A DNA stretch of 64,000 nt from GWE2-42-39 sp942493345 (GCA_942493345.1 OW818695.1:3534001-3598000), one strand, 5' to 3'. Positions 26,638 through 35,270 are shown, numbered from the stretch's first letter. Notes: generated from the sequence alone by a model not told the origin. Numbers and translations are program-made.

Positions 26638-27189
26638 TCATCTTTTCCCTTTTATCCAGCTGATAATTTTTTCATTGTCCGGTTTTTCTTTTGGGGCAAC
26701 AAAATCAACCAGACCGCCATTTTCGTCAATCATGTATTTCTGGAAATTCCAGCTCACTTCCGAATCTTTCACCCCGTTTTGCGATTTCTGGGTCAGCCAT
26801 TGATAAACCGGGTGCATGTCGTCGCCTTTTACTGATATTTTCGACATCATCGGAAAAGTTACCCCGTAATTTTTTGTGCAGAACTCAACAATTTCTTCAT
26901 TGGTTCCGGGTTCCTGTTTCATGAAATTATTGGCAGGGAAACCGATGATGGTAAAACCAGGGCCACCATAAGTTTCGTAAATCGCCTGAAGGGTCTCGTA
27001 CTGTGGGGTCAATCCGCATTTCGACGCGGTGTTTACCACCAACACTTTTTTGCCTTTCAGACTGGCCAAATTGAAATCGTTGCCGTTTATATCTTTTACC
27101 ACAAAACTGTGGAAGGTTTTATCCTGGGCGAAACCAGCCGGTGTGAATAGCGATAAGCTGATAATGAGAAAAAGTATTTTCATCTTCAT
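26638..27189 (-). CDS. Exported glutathione peroxidase family protein (Cys type)
   Basis: A 183-residue protein with a signal peptide (MKMKILFLIISLSLFTPAGFAQ), so probably periplasmic. The peroxidatic Cys is in NTASKCGLTPQY; the third block is SWNFQKYMID with the catalytic Trp and Asn. The second block reads GFPANNF where most family members have FPCNQF, so the usual resolving Cys is Ala and the Gln is Asn. It should reduce hydroperoxides with an external thiol donor. Either ATG 27189 or ATG 27183 could serve as start; both give a signal peptide. Convergent with the PKD lipoprotein gene, 18 bp apart. Confidence 0.9.
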   Translation of the reverse strand: MKMKILFLIISLSLFTPAGFAQDKTFHSFVVKDINGNDFNLASLKGKKVLVVNTASKCGLTPQYETLQAIYETYGGPGFTIIGFPANNFMKQEPGTNEEIVEFCTKNYGVTFPMMSKISVKGDDMHPVYQWLTQKSQNGVKDSEVSWNFQKYMIDENGGLVDFVAPKEKPDNEKIISWIKGKR

Positions 27190-27319
27190 GTTGGTTTTTA
27201 TTTTGTATCAACATCAAAAAACTTAAAATGTTTATGAAAGACTTTCTTTTTCAAGTTCTTTCTTTATTCTGACAAAACCGGGAAAGTCCGATTGTGCAGG
27301 CACTGTTGATAAATTCACA

Positions 27320-27349
27320 TTTGTTTTCATTCCATAATTCTTATATTTG
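27320..27349 (+). promoter_or_regulatory. Promoter of dnaX
   Basis: TTTG at 27320-27323 (-33 element) and TATATTTG at 27342-27349 (-7 element) are 18 bp apart, close to the Bacteroidota consensus. The start codon follows at 27369. Confidence 0.6.
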
Positions 27350-27368
27350 AAATCTCATTGAGAATAGT

Positions 27369-28472
27369 ATGGAAAATTTTATTGTTTCTGCACGAAAATA
27401 CAGGCCCGATACATTTAAAACGGTAGTTGGACAGGCGTCGATTACCGGGACGCTGAAAAATGCGATCCGAAACGGACAACTGGCTCATGCCTATTTATTT
27501 TGCGGGCCTCGTGGAGTCGGGAAAACTACTTGCGCACGTATTTTTGCAAAAACAATCAATTGTCAGAACCTGACGGCCGAAGTGGAACCATGCAATGAAT
27601 GCGAATCGTGCAAGGCGTTCAATACCAATCGTTCGTACAATATTCATGAACTGGATGCCGCTTCGAATAACTCGGTTGACGACATCCGAAGCCTGACCGA
27701 CCAGGTGCGGATACCCCCGCAAATCGGACATTACAGCATCTATATCATCGATGAAGTCCACATGTTGTCGCAGGCCGCTTTCAACGCGTTTCTGAAAACG
27801 CTGGAAGAGCCGCCCAAACATGCCATTTTTATTTTGGCAACAACTGAAAAGCACAAAATTATCCCGACTATTTTATCGCGTTGTCAGATTTTCGATTTTA
27901 ACCGGATCAAAATTGCTGATATTTCGGGGCATTTGGAACATGTTGCGCAGAGCGAGCATGTTGATATTGACAGCGAAGCGCTGAATGTGATCGCCCACAA
28001 AGCCGATGGCGCCATGCGCGATGCGCTTTCCATTTTCGACCAGATTGTCAGCTTTTCAGGAAAAAAAATAAGCTACCACGATGTTATTTCGAACCTGAAC
28101 GTACTCGATTACGATTACTATTTCAAGTTGGTCGATTGCTTTCTGAAGAACGATGTTCCCGGTTCGCTGATGATTTTTAACGATATTCTGGACTCGGGCT
28201 TCGATGGGCATCATTTTATTTCGGGACTGAGTACTCATTTCCGCGACCTGTTGGTCTGCAAAGACCCTGTTACCGTTCAGTTGCTCGAAGTGGGCGGCGA
28301 AATAAAGGAAAAGTACAAACAGCAGGCGGCAGGCAGCGATGGCGATTTCATTCTGGAAGCCCTGAAAATTGCCAACGAATGCGACTTGCAGTACAAGACA
28401 AGTCAAAACAAACGACTGCTGGTCGAATTGGCTCTGGTAAAAATTTCACAGGTCACCTTAAAAAAAAAATAG
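27369..28472 (+). CDS. dnaX: DNA polymerase III gamma/tau subunit, zero-frame (gamma-length) product
   Basis: A 367-residue clamp-loader ATPase. ARKYRPDTFKTVVGQ opens it; Walker A GPRGVGKTTCARIFAKTI, four zinc-binding Cys (INCQ, EPCNECESCKAF), Walker B IYIIDEVHMLSQ, sensor 1 LATTEKHKIIPTILSRCQIF and sensor 2 DGAMRDALSIFDQI are all intact, followed by the domain III oligomerisation helices. The frame stops with TAG immediately after a run of ten A (28460-28469). The tau-specific C-terminal part continues in the -1 frame to 29107, so this product corresponds to a gamma-like short form, made in addition to tau if slippage occurs there. Confidence 0.95.
   Translation: MENFIVSARKYRPDTFKTVVGQASITGTLKNAIRNGQLAHAYLFCGPRGVGKTTCARIFAKTINCQNLTAEVEPCNECESCKAFNTNRSYNIHELDAASNNSVDDIRSLTDQVRIPPQIGHYSIYIIDEVHMLSQAAFNAFLKTLEEPPKHAIFILATTEKHKIIPTILSRCQIFDFNRIKIADISGHLEHVAQSEHVDIDSEALNVIAHKADGAMRDALSIFDQIVSFSGKKISYHDVISNLNVLDYDYYFKLVDCFLKNDVPGSLMIFNDILDSGFDGHHFISGLSTHFRDLLVCKDPVTVQLLEVGGEIKEKYKQQAAGSDGDFILEALKIANECDLQYKTSQNKRLLVELALVKISQVTLKKK
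28460..28469 (+). other. A10 slippery tract in dnaX
   Basis: Ten A in a row, read TTA AAA AAA AAA TAG in the zero frame. A shift to the -1 frame gives AAA AAA ATA GCT and opens 640 further bases. Homopolymeric A tracts in dnaX cause -1 ribosomal frameshifting in Escherichia coli and transcriptional slippage in Thermus; whether either happens here, or the base count is a sequencing error, is not decided by the sequence. Confidence 0.75.
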
Positions 28473-29107
28473 CTGATCCTGACGAAGAAGATACCCTGCT
28501 TCCTTTGTTTTTACAGGCCGTTGCTGAACCTTCGAGCCTGGCAATGGTTTCACCATCAAATGTTCCTCAGGCCGCAAAACCGGTCGAGCAAATGCCTGAA
28601 AAGCCAATCGTTAAACATGTCATCCGAAAAAACGGCAGTGCGTTTACCCCTTCCATCACCGATGCAATAAATGGCAAACACCCGCAGGAAAAGAAGCAGG
28701 AAGATGCACTGGAAACTCACCGGTATTATACCGAAAACCAACAGGAAGAGCCGTTCACCAAGGAACAATTTGAGCTAAAATGGAAGGAATTTATCAGCCG
28801 GTATGAAGATCGTCCCAATTTATTTACGGCCTTGTCAAATATTCCCCACCTGGATGATCATTTTAAATTGTTGTTATCCATTGGCAGTGCCACTATTGAC
28901 GAAGAAATAAAAATTATAAAACCCGACCTGGTTTCGTGGCTCCGAAAAGAATTACAGAACAGCCGGATTGAGTTGATTACAAAAGTCGACATTCAGAAAT
29001 TCAAAAAAGTAATTTACTCCGATTCGGAAAAATTACAGGCGATGATCAATAAAAATCCACAACTTGGCGTATTTAGGCAAAAGTTCAATCTCGATTTTAA
29101 CGAGTAA
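28463..29107 (+). CDS. dnaX: dnaX tau-specific C-terminal region, -1 frame
   Basis: This frame begins, after the A10 tract, with KKIADPDEEDTLLPLFLQAV and ends NPQLGVFRQKFNLDFNE. It has a proline/lysine-rich linker (to about 28750) and a folded C-terminal domain, FTKEQFELKWKEFISRYEDR to the end, the kind of tail found on Bacteroidota DnaX proteins. It overlaps the dnaX zero frame, has no good own start (first ATG after the shift is in LAMVSPSN) and no own promoter. The fused product, 27369-29107 with one -1 shift, would be 579 residues. I read it as the tau extension and not a separate gene. Confidence 0.82.
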   Translation, partial: KKIADPDEEDTLLPLFLQAVAEPSSLAMVSPSNVPQAAKPVEQMPEKPIVKHVIRKNGSAFTPSITDAINGKHPQEKKQEDALETHRYYTENQQEEPFTKEQFELKWKEFISRYEDRPNLFTALSNIPHLDDHFKLLLSIGSATIDEEIKIIKPDLVSWLRKELQNSRIELITKVDIQKFKKVIYSDSEKLQAMINKNPQLGVFRQKFNLDFNE

Positions 29108-29250
29108 AAGCAGGATTGAATTGTTGTTTATTCCTGATTTTGGGGTACTGCTTCATATTAAATTTTCTTTTCCTTTTAATTTGAATGCTGCAGAGCTGCT
29201 GGAATCGGGTTTAATTTTCTTATTTTTATAAAAAATTAAAATCAAAAGCT

Positions 29251-29763
29251 ATGTTGAACGAGAAAGTTTTAAAAGCAATAAATGATCAGATCAATGCTGA
29301 ATTCCACTCGGCTTATTTGTATTTATCGATGGCAGCATGGTTTGAAGATAAAGGACTTTCCGGTTTTGCAAACTGGATGAAAGTTCAATATCAGGAAGAA
29401 ACTGCACATGCAATGAAGTTTTTCAATTACGTGACTGAACGCAACGGGCGGGTGATTTTAAAGCCAATAGCCGCTGTTGATAACGATTTCAAAGATATTG
29501 TCAGCGTGTTTGAAAAAGCGCTTGCCCACGAAGAACTGGTTACCAGCCTTATCAATAAAATTATGGACATTGCCATTGCCGAGAGCGATCATGCAACCCG
29601 TAGTTTTCTGAACTGGTTTGTCGATGAACAGGTAGAGGAAGAGGCCAATGCAAATGAAATTCTGGATACCCTTCGCCTAATCGACGGACAAGGAAATGGA
29701 GTGTTTATGCTCGACCGTGAAATGAAACAGCGCGTTTTTGTCGACACAACACAGGCGGAATAG
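29251..29763 (+). CDS. ftnA: Ferritin
   Basis: A 170-residue iron-storage protein of the non-haem ferritin type. The four-helix bundle carries the ferroxidase ligands in NAEFHSAYLYLSMAAWFE, QYQEETAHAMKFF and IAESDHATRSFLNWFVDEQV, where spacing and residues match bacterial FtnA. It assembles into a 24-mer that oxidises ferrous iron and stores it. Transcribed alone with a terminator right after. Confidence 0.95.
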   Translation: MLNEKVLKAINDQINAEFHSAYLYLSMAAWFEDKGLSGFANWMKVQYQEETAHAMKFFNYVTERNGRVILKPIAAVDNDFKDIVSVFEKALAHEELVTSLINKIMDIAIAESDHATRSFLNWFVDEQVEEEANANEILDTLRLIDGQGNGVFMLDREMKQRVFVDTTQAE

Positions 29764-29787
29764 TTATACCAAAAGAAATTTTTCAGA

Positions 29788-29822
29788 AGGCTATCCGTCA
29801 GATTAACGGGTAGCCTTTTTTG
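29788..29822 (+). terminator. Rho-independent terminator of the ferritin gene
   Basis: AGGCTATCCGT and ACGGGTAGCCT pair around CAGATTA, followed by TTTTTTGTTT. It overlaps the beginning of the longest frame of the next gene, showing that the RelA/SpoT protein does not start at 29820. Confidence 0.88.
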
Positions 29823-29867
29823 TTTATAGGTATTTTTCTAAATTTATTACCGATAATTTATACTGAG

Positions 29868-32048
29868 ATGGCGGAAGCAGCAGGGAGAAAACTCGAGGAA
29901 TTGATAGGTTTTTGTTCGAAAACGTTTACCAGTGCCGATCTTGATAAAATCAGGGAAGCGTATCAGTTTTCATACAGTATTTTGGGCGACAGGGCATGGG
30001 ACACCGGTGAGGTGATTCTCGAACATTCTATTGAAGTAGCCATGATTGTTGCGCAGGAAATCGGTCTGGGAGTCGACTCGGTGCGAGCCGGATTGTTACA
30101 CAATGTAAATTACGAAGGGCTTCATAACAAAGTAGACCGTTCGGTGCTGGAAAGTCGGTTTGGCGCCACGGTGGCCGACATCCTGGATGGAATGGCCAAA
30201 ATTAATGCGCTGGGAACCGATACTGTCGGATTGCATTCCGAGAACTACCGTAAATTAATGCTTGCTCTGGCCGGCGATGTGCGGGTGATTCTCACGAAAA
30301 TAGCCGACCGCCTTCAGGTGATGCGCCATCTGGAAAGTCAGCCCCCGGAAGTTCAGCATAAAATTTCGGTTGAAACATCGTATTTGTATGCCCCGCTGGC
30401 TCACCGCCTGGGCTTGTATTATATCAATTCGGAAATGCTCGACCTGTGCCTGAAATTCACTCAGCCCGAAAACTACAATTATGTGGTTGTCAGGCTGCAG
30501 GAAACCGATGTGGAGAGGGCAAATTTTGTGGCCGAATTTGTAAAGCCGATTGAGGAAAAACTGAACAGGAAGGGCTTTAAATTTGATATGAAAGCCCGCA
30601 CCAAGTCGGTCAATTCTATCTGGAAAAAAATGCAGAAACAGCAGGTTGGTTTCGATGAAGTGTACGATCTTTTTGCCATCCGGATCATTCTGGATACGGA
30701 ACGGGAAAACGAAAAGTCGGATTGTTGGCAGGTGTATTCAATTGTCACTGAAGAATATCAATCGAACCCGGAACGCATGCGCGACTGGATTACCATTCCG
30801 AAATCGAATGGCTACGAATCGTTGCACACCACCGTTCTTGGCCCTCAGGGGAAATGGGTCGAAATACAGATTCGGACGAAAAGAATGGACGAAATTGCCG
30901 AAAAAGGATTGGCTGCCCACTGGAAATACAAAGGCGGACAGTCGAACCCCGACATGGAGAAATGGTTGGCCAACGTTCGCGAAATTTTGGAAAATCCGGA
31001 TGTCGCGGTGGTCGATTTTATCGACGATTTCAAAATGAATGTGTATGAAGATGAGATCTTTGTGTTTACCCCGAAAGGCGACTTGAAAAAACTTCCGGCC
31101 GGGGCCACTTTGCTCGATTTTGCATACGAAATTCACTCGCATGTTGGCGACAAATGTGTGGGGGGAAAAGTCAACGCGAAAAATGTCACTTTAAAATATA
31201 AACTGAAAAACGGCGATCTGATCTCGATTGACACCTCGAACAACCAGCGCCCAAAAATGGACTGGCTTGATTTTGTGGTGACGAGCAAAGCGAAAACCCG
31301 CATCAAAGCCAGTTTGAACGAAGAAGTGAAACGAGAAGCCGATAACGGCAAGGAAATATTGCTCCGGAAACTGAAAAACTGGAAACTTCCGTACAACGAT
31401 GATACCATTCGCAAACTTCAGAAACATTATAAGTTGAAGCTGGCGCAGGATCTTTATTACAATATTTCGACCGGGAAAATTGATACTCTGGCCATCAAGG
31501 AATTGCTGGTCGAGAAAGAAGATACAACGGCCAAACAGTTGCTTTCCGAAGTTTTGCCCAAGGAACAAGTCAAAGAACTTGAATTTTCGAGCGATGATGA
31601 TTTTTTGGTGATCGACAACAATATAAAAAATGTAAATTACAAATTGGCCCCGTGTTGCAATCCTATTTTTGGTGATGATATTTTTGGCTTTGTTACTATC
31701 CTGGAAGGCATAAAGATTCACCGAAAAACGTGTCCAAATGCCAAACAAATGATCGAACGATACCCGTACCGGGTGATTCAGGCAAAATGGCGTCAAACGG
31801 GTAAACGGTCTTCATTTCAGGCAGTTATCCGTATTTCTGGAAATAATGATAACGACATTGTTTCGCAAATTTCATACGTTATTGCAAAAGACATTGGCGT
31901 TCAGATGCGTTCCATCAATATTGAATCCGACGGAGGCGAATTTGAAGGAACTTTGCGGGTTTTTGTGAACAACCTGGAACACCTGGAGTTTTTATTGCAT
32001 AAACTGAAAAATATCAAAGGCGTAATCCAAGTGAGCCGAGCCGATTAA
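29868..32048 (+). CDS. RelA/SpoT family (p)ppGpp synthetase, HD hydrolase motif degenerate
   Basis: A 726-residue protein from ATG 29868; the longer frame to 29820 begins inside the ferritin terminator. Order: HD-type hydrolase domain (about 1-190), synthetase domain (about 230-370; YDLFAIRIILD, PKSNGYESLHTTVLG, EKGLAAHWKYKGG), TGS domain (IFVFTPKGDLKKLPAGATLL), conserved Cys region (YKLAPCCNPIFGDDIFGFVT) and C-terminal ACT domain. In the hydrolase part the key HD pair reads LLHNVNYEGL, with Asn for the metal-binding Asp, while the first His is kept (LEHSIEVA). The synthetase looks intact although RTKSVNSIWKKM has Asn where Tyr is usual. It therefore looks like a synthetase-only, RelA-like enzyme. 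Confidence 0.92.
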   Translation: MAEAAGRKLEELIGFCSKTFTSADLDKIREAYQFSYSILGDRAWDTGEVILEHSIEVAMIVAQEIGLGVDSVRAGLLHNVNYEGLHNKVDRSVLESRFGATVADILDGMAKINALGTDTVGLHSENYRKLMLALAGDVRVILTKIADRLQVMRHLESQPPEVQHKISVETSYLYAPLAHRLGLYYINSEMLDLCLKFTQPENYNYVVVRLQETDVERANFVAEFVKPIEEKLNRKGFKFDMKARTKSVNSIWKKMQKQQVGFDEVYDLFAIRIILDTERENEKSDCWQVYSIVTEEYQSNPERMRDWITIPKSNGYESLHTTVLGPQGKWVEIQIRTKRMDEIAEKGLAAHWKYKGGQSNPDMEKWLANVREILENPDVAVVDFIDDFKMNVYEDEIFVFTPKGDLKKLPAGATLLDFAYEIHSHVGDKCVGGKVNAKNVTLKYKLKNGDLISIDTSNNQRPKMDWLDFVVTSKAKTRIKASLNEEVKREADNGKEILLRKLKNWKLPYNDDTIRKLQKHYKLKLAQDLYYNISTGKIDTLAIKELLVEKEDTTAKQLLSEVLPKEQVKELEFSSDDDFLVIDNNIKNVNYKLAPCCNPIFGDDIFGFVTILEGIKIHRKTCPNAKQMIERYPYRVIQAKWRQTGKRSSFQAVIRISGNNDNDIVSQISYVIAKDIGVQMRSINIESDGGEFEGTLRVFVNNLEHLEFLLHKLKNIKGVIQVSRAD

Positions 32049-32137
32049 AAAAGTCATTTGCCCCGAAAAATTGGGATTGTTTTAGTACTGACTTCGAAAC
32101 AGAGATTTGATATGGGACGAAATATGAATTATTTGGT

Positions 32138-32410
32138 ATGGACGAGATACAAAAACTGATAGACGAAAACAAGCTGGATGAAGCATTGAAAATGTTGGAT
32201 GAAATTCAGCCGGAAAATACAAAAGAAGTACCTGTTGAAGTTTTTATGCTGAAAGGGAGAATAGCATACAAACAGCATAAATGGGGCGATGTAATCAACC
32301 AGTATAACGAAGTTTTGGAAATTGATCCGGATAATTCCGAAGCAAAATTAGGAATTCAGATGGCCCAAAGCATTCTTGGCTTTTTCAATACTGACCTGTT
32401 TAATCCCTAA
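32138..32410 (+). CDS. Small TPR-repeat protein
   Basis: A 90-residue cytoplasmic protein. Two TPR-like helix pairs are visible: IDENKLDEALKMLDEI and the canonical KGRIAYKQHKWGDVINQYNE ending in EIDPDNSEAKLG. No signal peptide. It lies 89 bp after the RelA/SpoT gene on the same strand. TPR proteins bind partner peptides; the partner is unknown. Confidence 0.8.
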   Translation: MDEIQKLIDENKLDEALKMLDEIQPENTKEVPVEVFMLKGRIAYKQHKWGDVINQYNEVLEIDPDNSEAKLGIQMAQSILGFFNTDLFNP

Positions 32411-32521
32411 AAATCACGGAGAATGAATAAGTTTTTAGAGAATCCCTGAATGTTTTTTCCTGATTCACGCATTCTTTTGGCAATCCGTTAAATAATTTTT
32501 AGGATTTTAAATCATTATGCT

Positions 32522-32529
32522 TATTTTTG
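32522..32529 (+). promoter_or_regulatory. -7 box of the exported TPR gene
   Basis: TATTTTTG fits TAnnTTTG and lies 58 bp before ATG 32588. Confidence 0.45.
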
Positions 32530-32587
32530 AGATGAACAAAAAAAAACATCAAGAAATACTAATTTTTAACAATAACTTGAAAAAAGG

Positions 32588-33445
32588 ATGAACGATATGA
32601 AACGGATTTATTTTTCAATTGTGTTCTTATTTTGTGCATTTATCGGCTTTGCCCAGAATGCGGCAGAAACAATTAACAGTGCGAATGAAGCTTTAAAATC
32701 AAAAGATTATGCGAAAGCTTTTGATTTGTATGAGAATGCAATGAATAACCTAGGTGATGTACAGATTGATGCCGCCATCAATTTTAATATTGGATATGCA
32801 GGATTTCAGGCTGAAAAATACGAGGCTGCTTTAAAATATTTCGACAAGGCAATTGCTGCCGGTGCTAATGTTGCCGGTGCATACGAATACAAAGGAAATG
32901 CCTATGCAAAAATGGACAACTACAAAGAAGCTATTGCTTCGTATTTGAAAGCGATTGAATCGGGAGCAGAAGGCAAAGGCGGAATTTATTATAACGCTGG
33001 TATTACTGCCTTCAAGGGCAAAATATACGATCAGGCTGTCGAATTGTTTGGAAATGCATTTAATGAAAACGTTAATGCAGAAAATGCCATTTTTTATAAG
33101 TCGGCTTCACTTAAAAAACTTGAAAAGGAAGAAGATTATAAACAAACCCTGATTCTGGGTGCTGAAAAATTCCCAGGGAATAAAAAGATCACTTCTGCTC
33201 TGTCATCGGTTTATGTTTCGGAAGGAAATGATGTTTACAAAAAAGGAGTTGAAATCCTCACTGCCGCCAACGGAAAAGTAAATGCAGGTTCGCTGAAAAC
33301 TACTGATGCTGAATATACAACCGAGGTTGAAAAATCGAAAGTTGAATTCAAAGCAGCTGTTGAAATACTTGAAAAAGCAAAAGCTCTTGACGCAAGCAAT
33401 GTAAATGCTGTGAAATTGATAGAGGCCTGTAAGGCGGTTTTGTAA
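32588..33445 (+). CDS. Exported TPR-repeat protein
   Basis: A 285-residue protein with a signal peptide (MKRIYFSIVFLFCAFIGFAQ); ATG 32588 and ATG 32597 are both possible starts, with AAAAAGG just upstream of the first. Five or so TPR units follow, e.g. ALKSKDYAKAFDLYENAMNN, EAALKYFDKAIAAGANVAGA, AYAKMDNYKEAIASYLKAIE. The protein is likely periplasmic and acts as a scaffold; no enzyme motif is present. Confidence 0.8.
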   Translation: MNDMKRIYFSIVFLFCAFIGFAQNAAETINSANEALKSKDYAKAFDLYENAMNNLGDVQIDAAINFNIGYAGFQAEKYEAALKYFDKAIAAGANVAGAYEYKGNAYAKMDNYKEAIASYLKAIESGAEGKGGIYYNAGITAFKGKIYDQAVELFGNAFNENVNAENAIFYKSASLKKLEKEEDYKQTLILGAEKFPGNKKITSALSSVYVSEGNDVYKKGVEILTAANGKVNAGSLKTTDAEYTTEVEKSKVEFKAAVEILEKAKALDASNVNAVKLIEACKAVL

Positions 33446-33504
33446 TTGAATACTTTTGGGGTTGCTGCATTTAAAAGCAATTTTACAGGTACATAAAAAT
33501 ATTA

Positions 33505-33540
33505 AAAAATGGATGCAATAATTTTTGTATCCATTTTTTG
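33505..33540 (+). terminator. Rho-independent terminator of the exported TPR gene
   Basis: AAAATGGAT and ATCCATTTT pair around a 14-base loop, followed by TTTG. It lies 60 bp after the stop codon. Confidence 0.75.
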
Positions 33541-33678
33541 TTTGAAGACTTCTATTTGAACAGGTTGTTTGTCTAGTCTTTCTGAAATCGGAATATTCAA
33601 AAGCCTGCATTTTGGAGTTGGTTATATGTGTTTTTTTTTCTTATTTACCGAAAACAAAATTCAGCAAAAATAAACCGA

Positions 33679-34659
33679 ATGAAGACAATACTTTTCGTCT
33701 CGCTTTTTACTACTCTCTTTTCAGTGGCATTTTCGCAGGTAAATAAACCCCGATACGTTGGAAATCCGGTTTTCCCGGGTTGGTATGCCGATCCCGAAGG
33801 AATTATTTTTGGCAAAACATATTGGATTTATCCGACTTATTCGGCTCCGTACGACAAGCAGGTGTTTTTCGATGCATTTTCGTCGCCCGATCTGGTAACC
33901 TGGACCAAACACAGCCATGTGCTTGACACGGTTAATGTGAAATGGGCAAAACGAGCCGTATGGGCGCCGTCAATTATCGAAAAAGATGGAAAATATTACC
34001 TGTTTTTTGGGGCAAATGATATTCAGACCGACCGGGAAAAAGGCGGTATTGGTGTTGCTGTAGCCGATCGCCCGGAAGGACCGTTTATCGATTATCTGGG
34101 CAAACCGCTGATTGATAAATTTTACAACGGAGCACAGCCGATTGACCAGTTCTTGTTTCACGACCCAAGTGGGCAATATTACCTGATTTACGGGGGATGG
34201 AGACATTGCAACATTGCCCGGCTGAAAAGCGATTTTACCGGCTTCGATCCGTTTGCCGATGGTGTTGTTTTTCGGGAAATAACGCCTGAAAATTATGTCG
34301 AGGGGCCATTCATGTTCGTTCGAAACGGAAAATATTATTTTATGTGGTCGGAGGGTGGCTGGACTGGTCCCAATTACAGTGTTGCCTATGCCATTGCCGA
34401 TTCACCTTTTGGCCCGTTTAAACGCATTGGCAAAATTTTACAGCAAGACCCAAAAATTGCTACTGGTGCTGGTCATCACTCGGTTATTCATGTACCCGGC
34501 AGCGATCGGTGGTATATTGTATATCACCGCCGTCCACTTACCGAAACCGACGGAAATTCGCGCGAAACCTGCATCGAACGGATGTATTTTGACGAAGATG
34601 GATTGATTAAGCCGGTCGTAATTACAAACGAAGGAGTTGAATTTTTTGTAATTGAGTAG
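33679..34659 (+). CDS. Secreted glycoside hydrolase, GH43 family
   Basis: A 326-residue enzyme from ATG 33679, which gives the signal peptide MKTILFVSLFTTLFSVAFSQ; the frame is open further up to 33628. Five-bladed propeller of the GH43 type: FPGWYADPEGIIF holds the catalytic-base Asp, QFLFHDPSGQYYLIYGG the pKa-modulating Asp, and ENYVEGPFMFVRNGKYY the general-acid Glu; AVWAPSIIEKDGKYYLFF is also characteristic. The family acts on arabinosides, xylosides and galactosides; no closer substrate assignment is possible from sequence alone. It lies upstream of a GH2 gene, separated by a decayed region. Confidence 0.92.
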   Translation: MKTILFVSLFTTLFSVAFSQVNKPRYVGNPVFPGWYADPEGIIFGKTYWIYPTYSAPYDKQVFFDAFSSPDLVTWTKHSHVLDTVNVKWAKRAVWAPSIIEKDGKYYLFFGANDIQTDREKGGIGVAVADRPEGPFIDYLGKPLIDKFYNGAQPIDQFLFHDPSGQYYLIYGGWRHCNIARLKSDFTGFDPFADGVVFREITPENYVEGPFMFVRNGKYYFMWSEGGWTGPNYSVAYAIADSPFGPFKRIGKILQQDPKIATGAGHHSVIHVPGSDRWYIVYHRRPLTETDGNSRETCIERMYFDEDGLIKPVVITNEGVEFFVIE

Positions 34660-34749
34660 CACCGAAGGAGATCCGATTTGCCCTATTCGTTTCAAACTAA
34701 ATGCGTTTTGAAGGCTGTATAGCTTTTAATTTTTGGTTGCCTCATTATT

Positions 34750-34948
34750 TGAACTTGCTTAAAGTTGAACCAGGTTTATTGGTTCCTCTTCATTGCTAAA
34801 TATCGAATAACGAACAAGAAATGAGGAATATCAAGATATAACAAATGCGCCTGCAACCGAAATCCTTATTTTTTATTTTGTTTTTCTTGTTTCATTATGG
34901 CCACTAAAACAAATAATTACACATCACTTATGCCCAACTTTTGACAAC
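34750..34948 (-). repeat. 200-bp dispersed repeat, copy B (inverted relative to copy A)
   Basis: The reverse complement of this stretch matches 17201-17402 over its whole length, with scattered substitutions and a few one-base gaps. On the minus strand it is followed, 4 bp past its end, by an ATG that opens only 17 codons, so if copy B was once the leader of a gene, that gene is gone. Confidence 0.85.
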
Positions 34949-35111
34949 TTATTTCTATTTTTTGTATTTCCGGAAAAAAATTGACAAAAGAGAGCTGAAA
35001 CATGCGGAAAAATAAAAGTAAAAAATACTTTAAAACATATTTTCCTGAGCTTCTTCGAATTGTTGTATTAATCTTATTTTTTTATGTTTGTTCCCTCTAT
35101 AAATAGCATTC

Positions 35112-35260
35112 ATGCACAGCAATAACGAACAATTACTTCGCGGTCTGAGAAAGAAAGACCTGGAAGATTATGACGAATTATTTTTCAGTACCACTGTCGC
35201 TTGGTTTTTTTGCCCTTAGTTTTCGTGCGATCTGGTTTGTCCGGGTATGGAAGTCTGTAA
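35112..35260 (+). pseudogene. Remnant of an ECF sigma factor gene
   Basis: From ATG 35112 the frame reads MHSNNEQLLRGLRKKDLED and YDELFF, the N-terminus of Bacteroidota ECF sigma factors. After a -1 shift at about 35186 the text continues QYHCRLVFLPLVFVRSGLSG, still like region 2 (compare the usual FKYY-RLV-FA pattern), then meets TAA at 35258. Regions 2.2 to 4 are missing. So the gene is frameshifted and truncated. It lies between GH43 and GH2, as would be normal for the regulator of a polysaccharide locus. Confidence 0.65.
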
Positions 35261-35270
35261 CACGCTGTAT

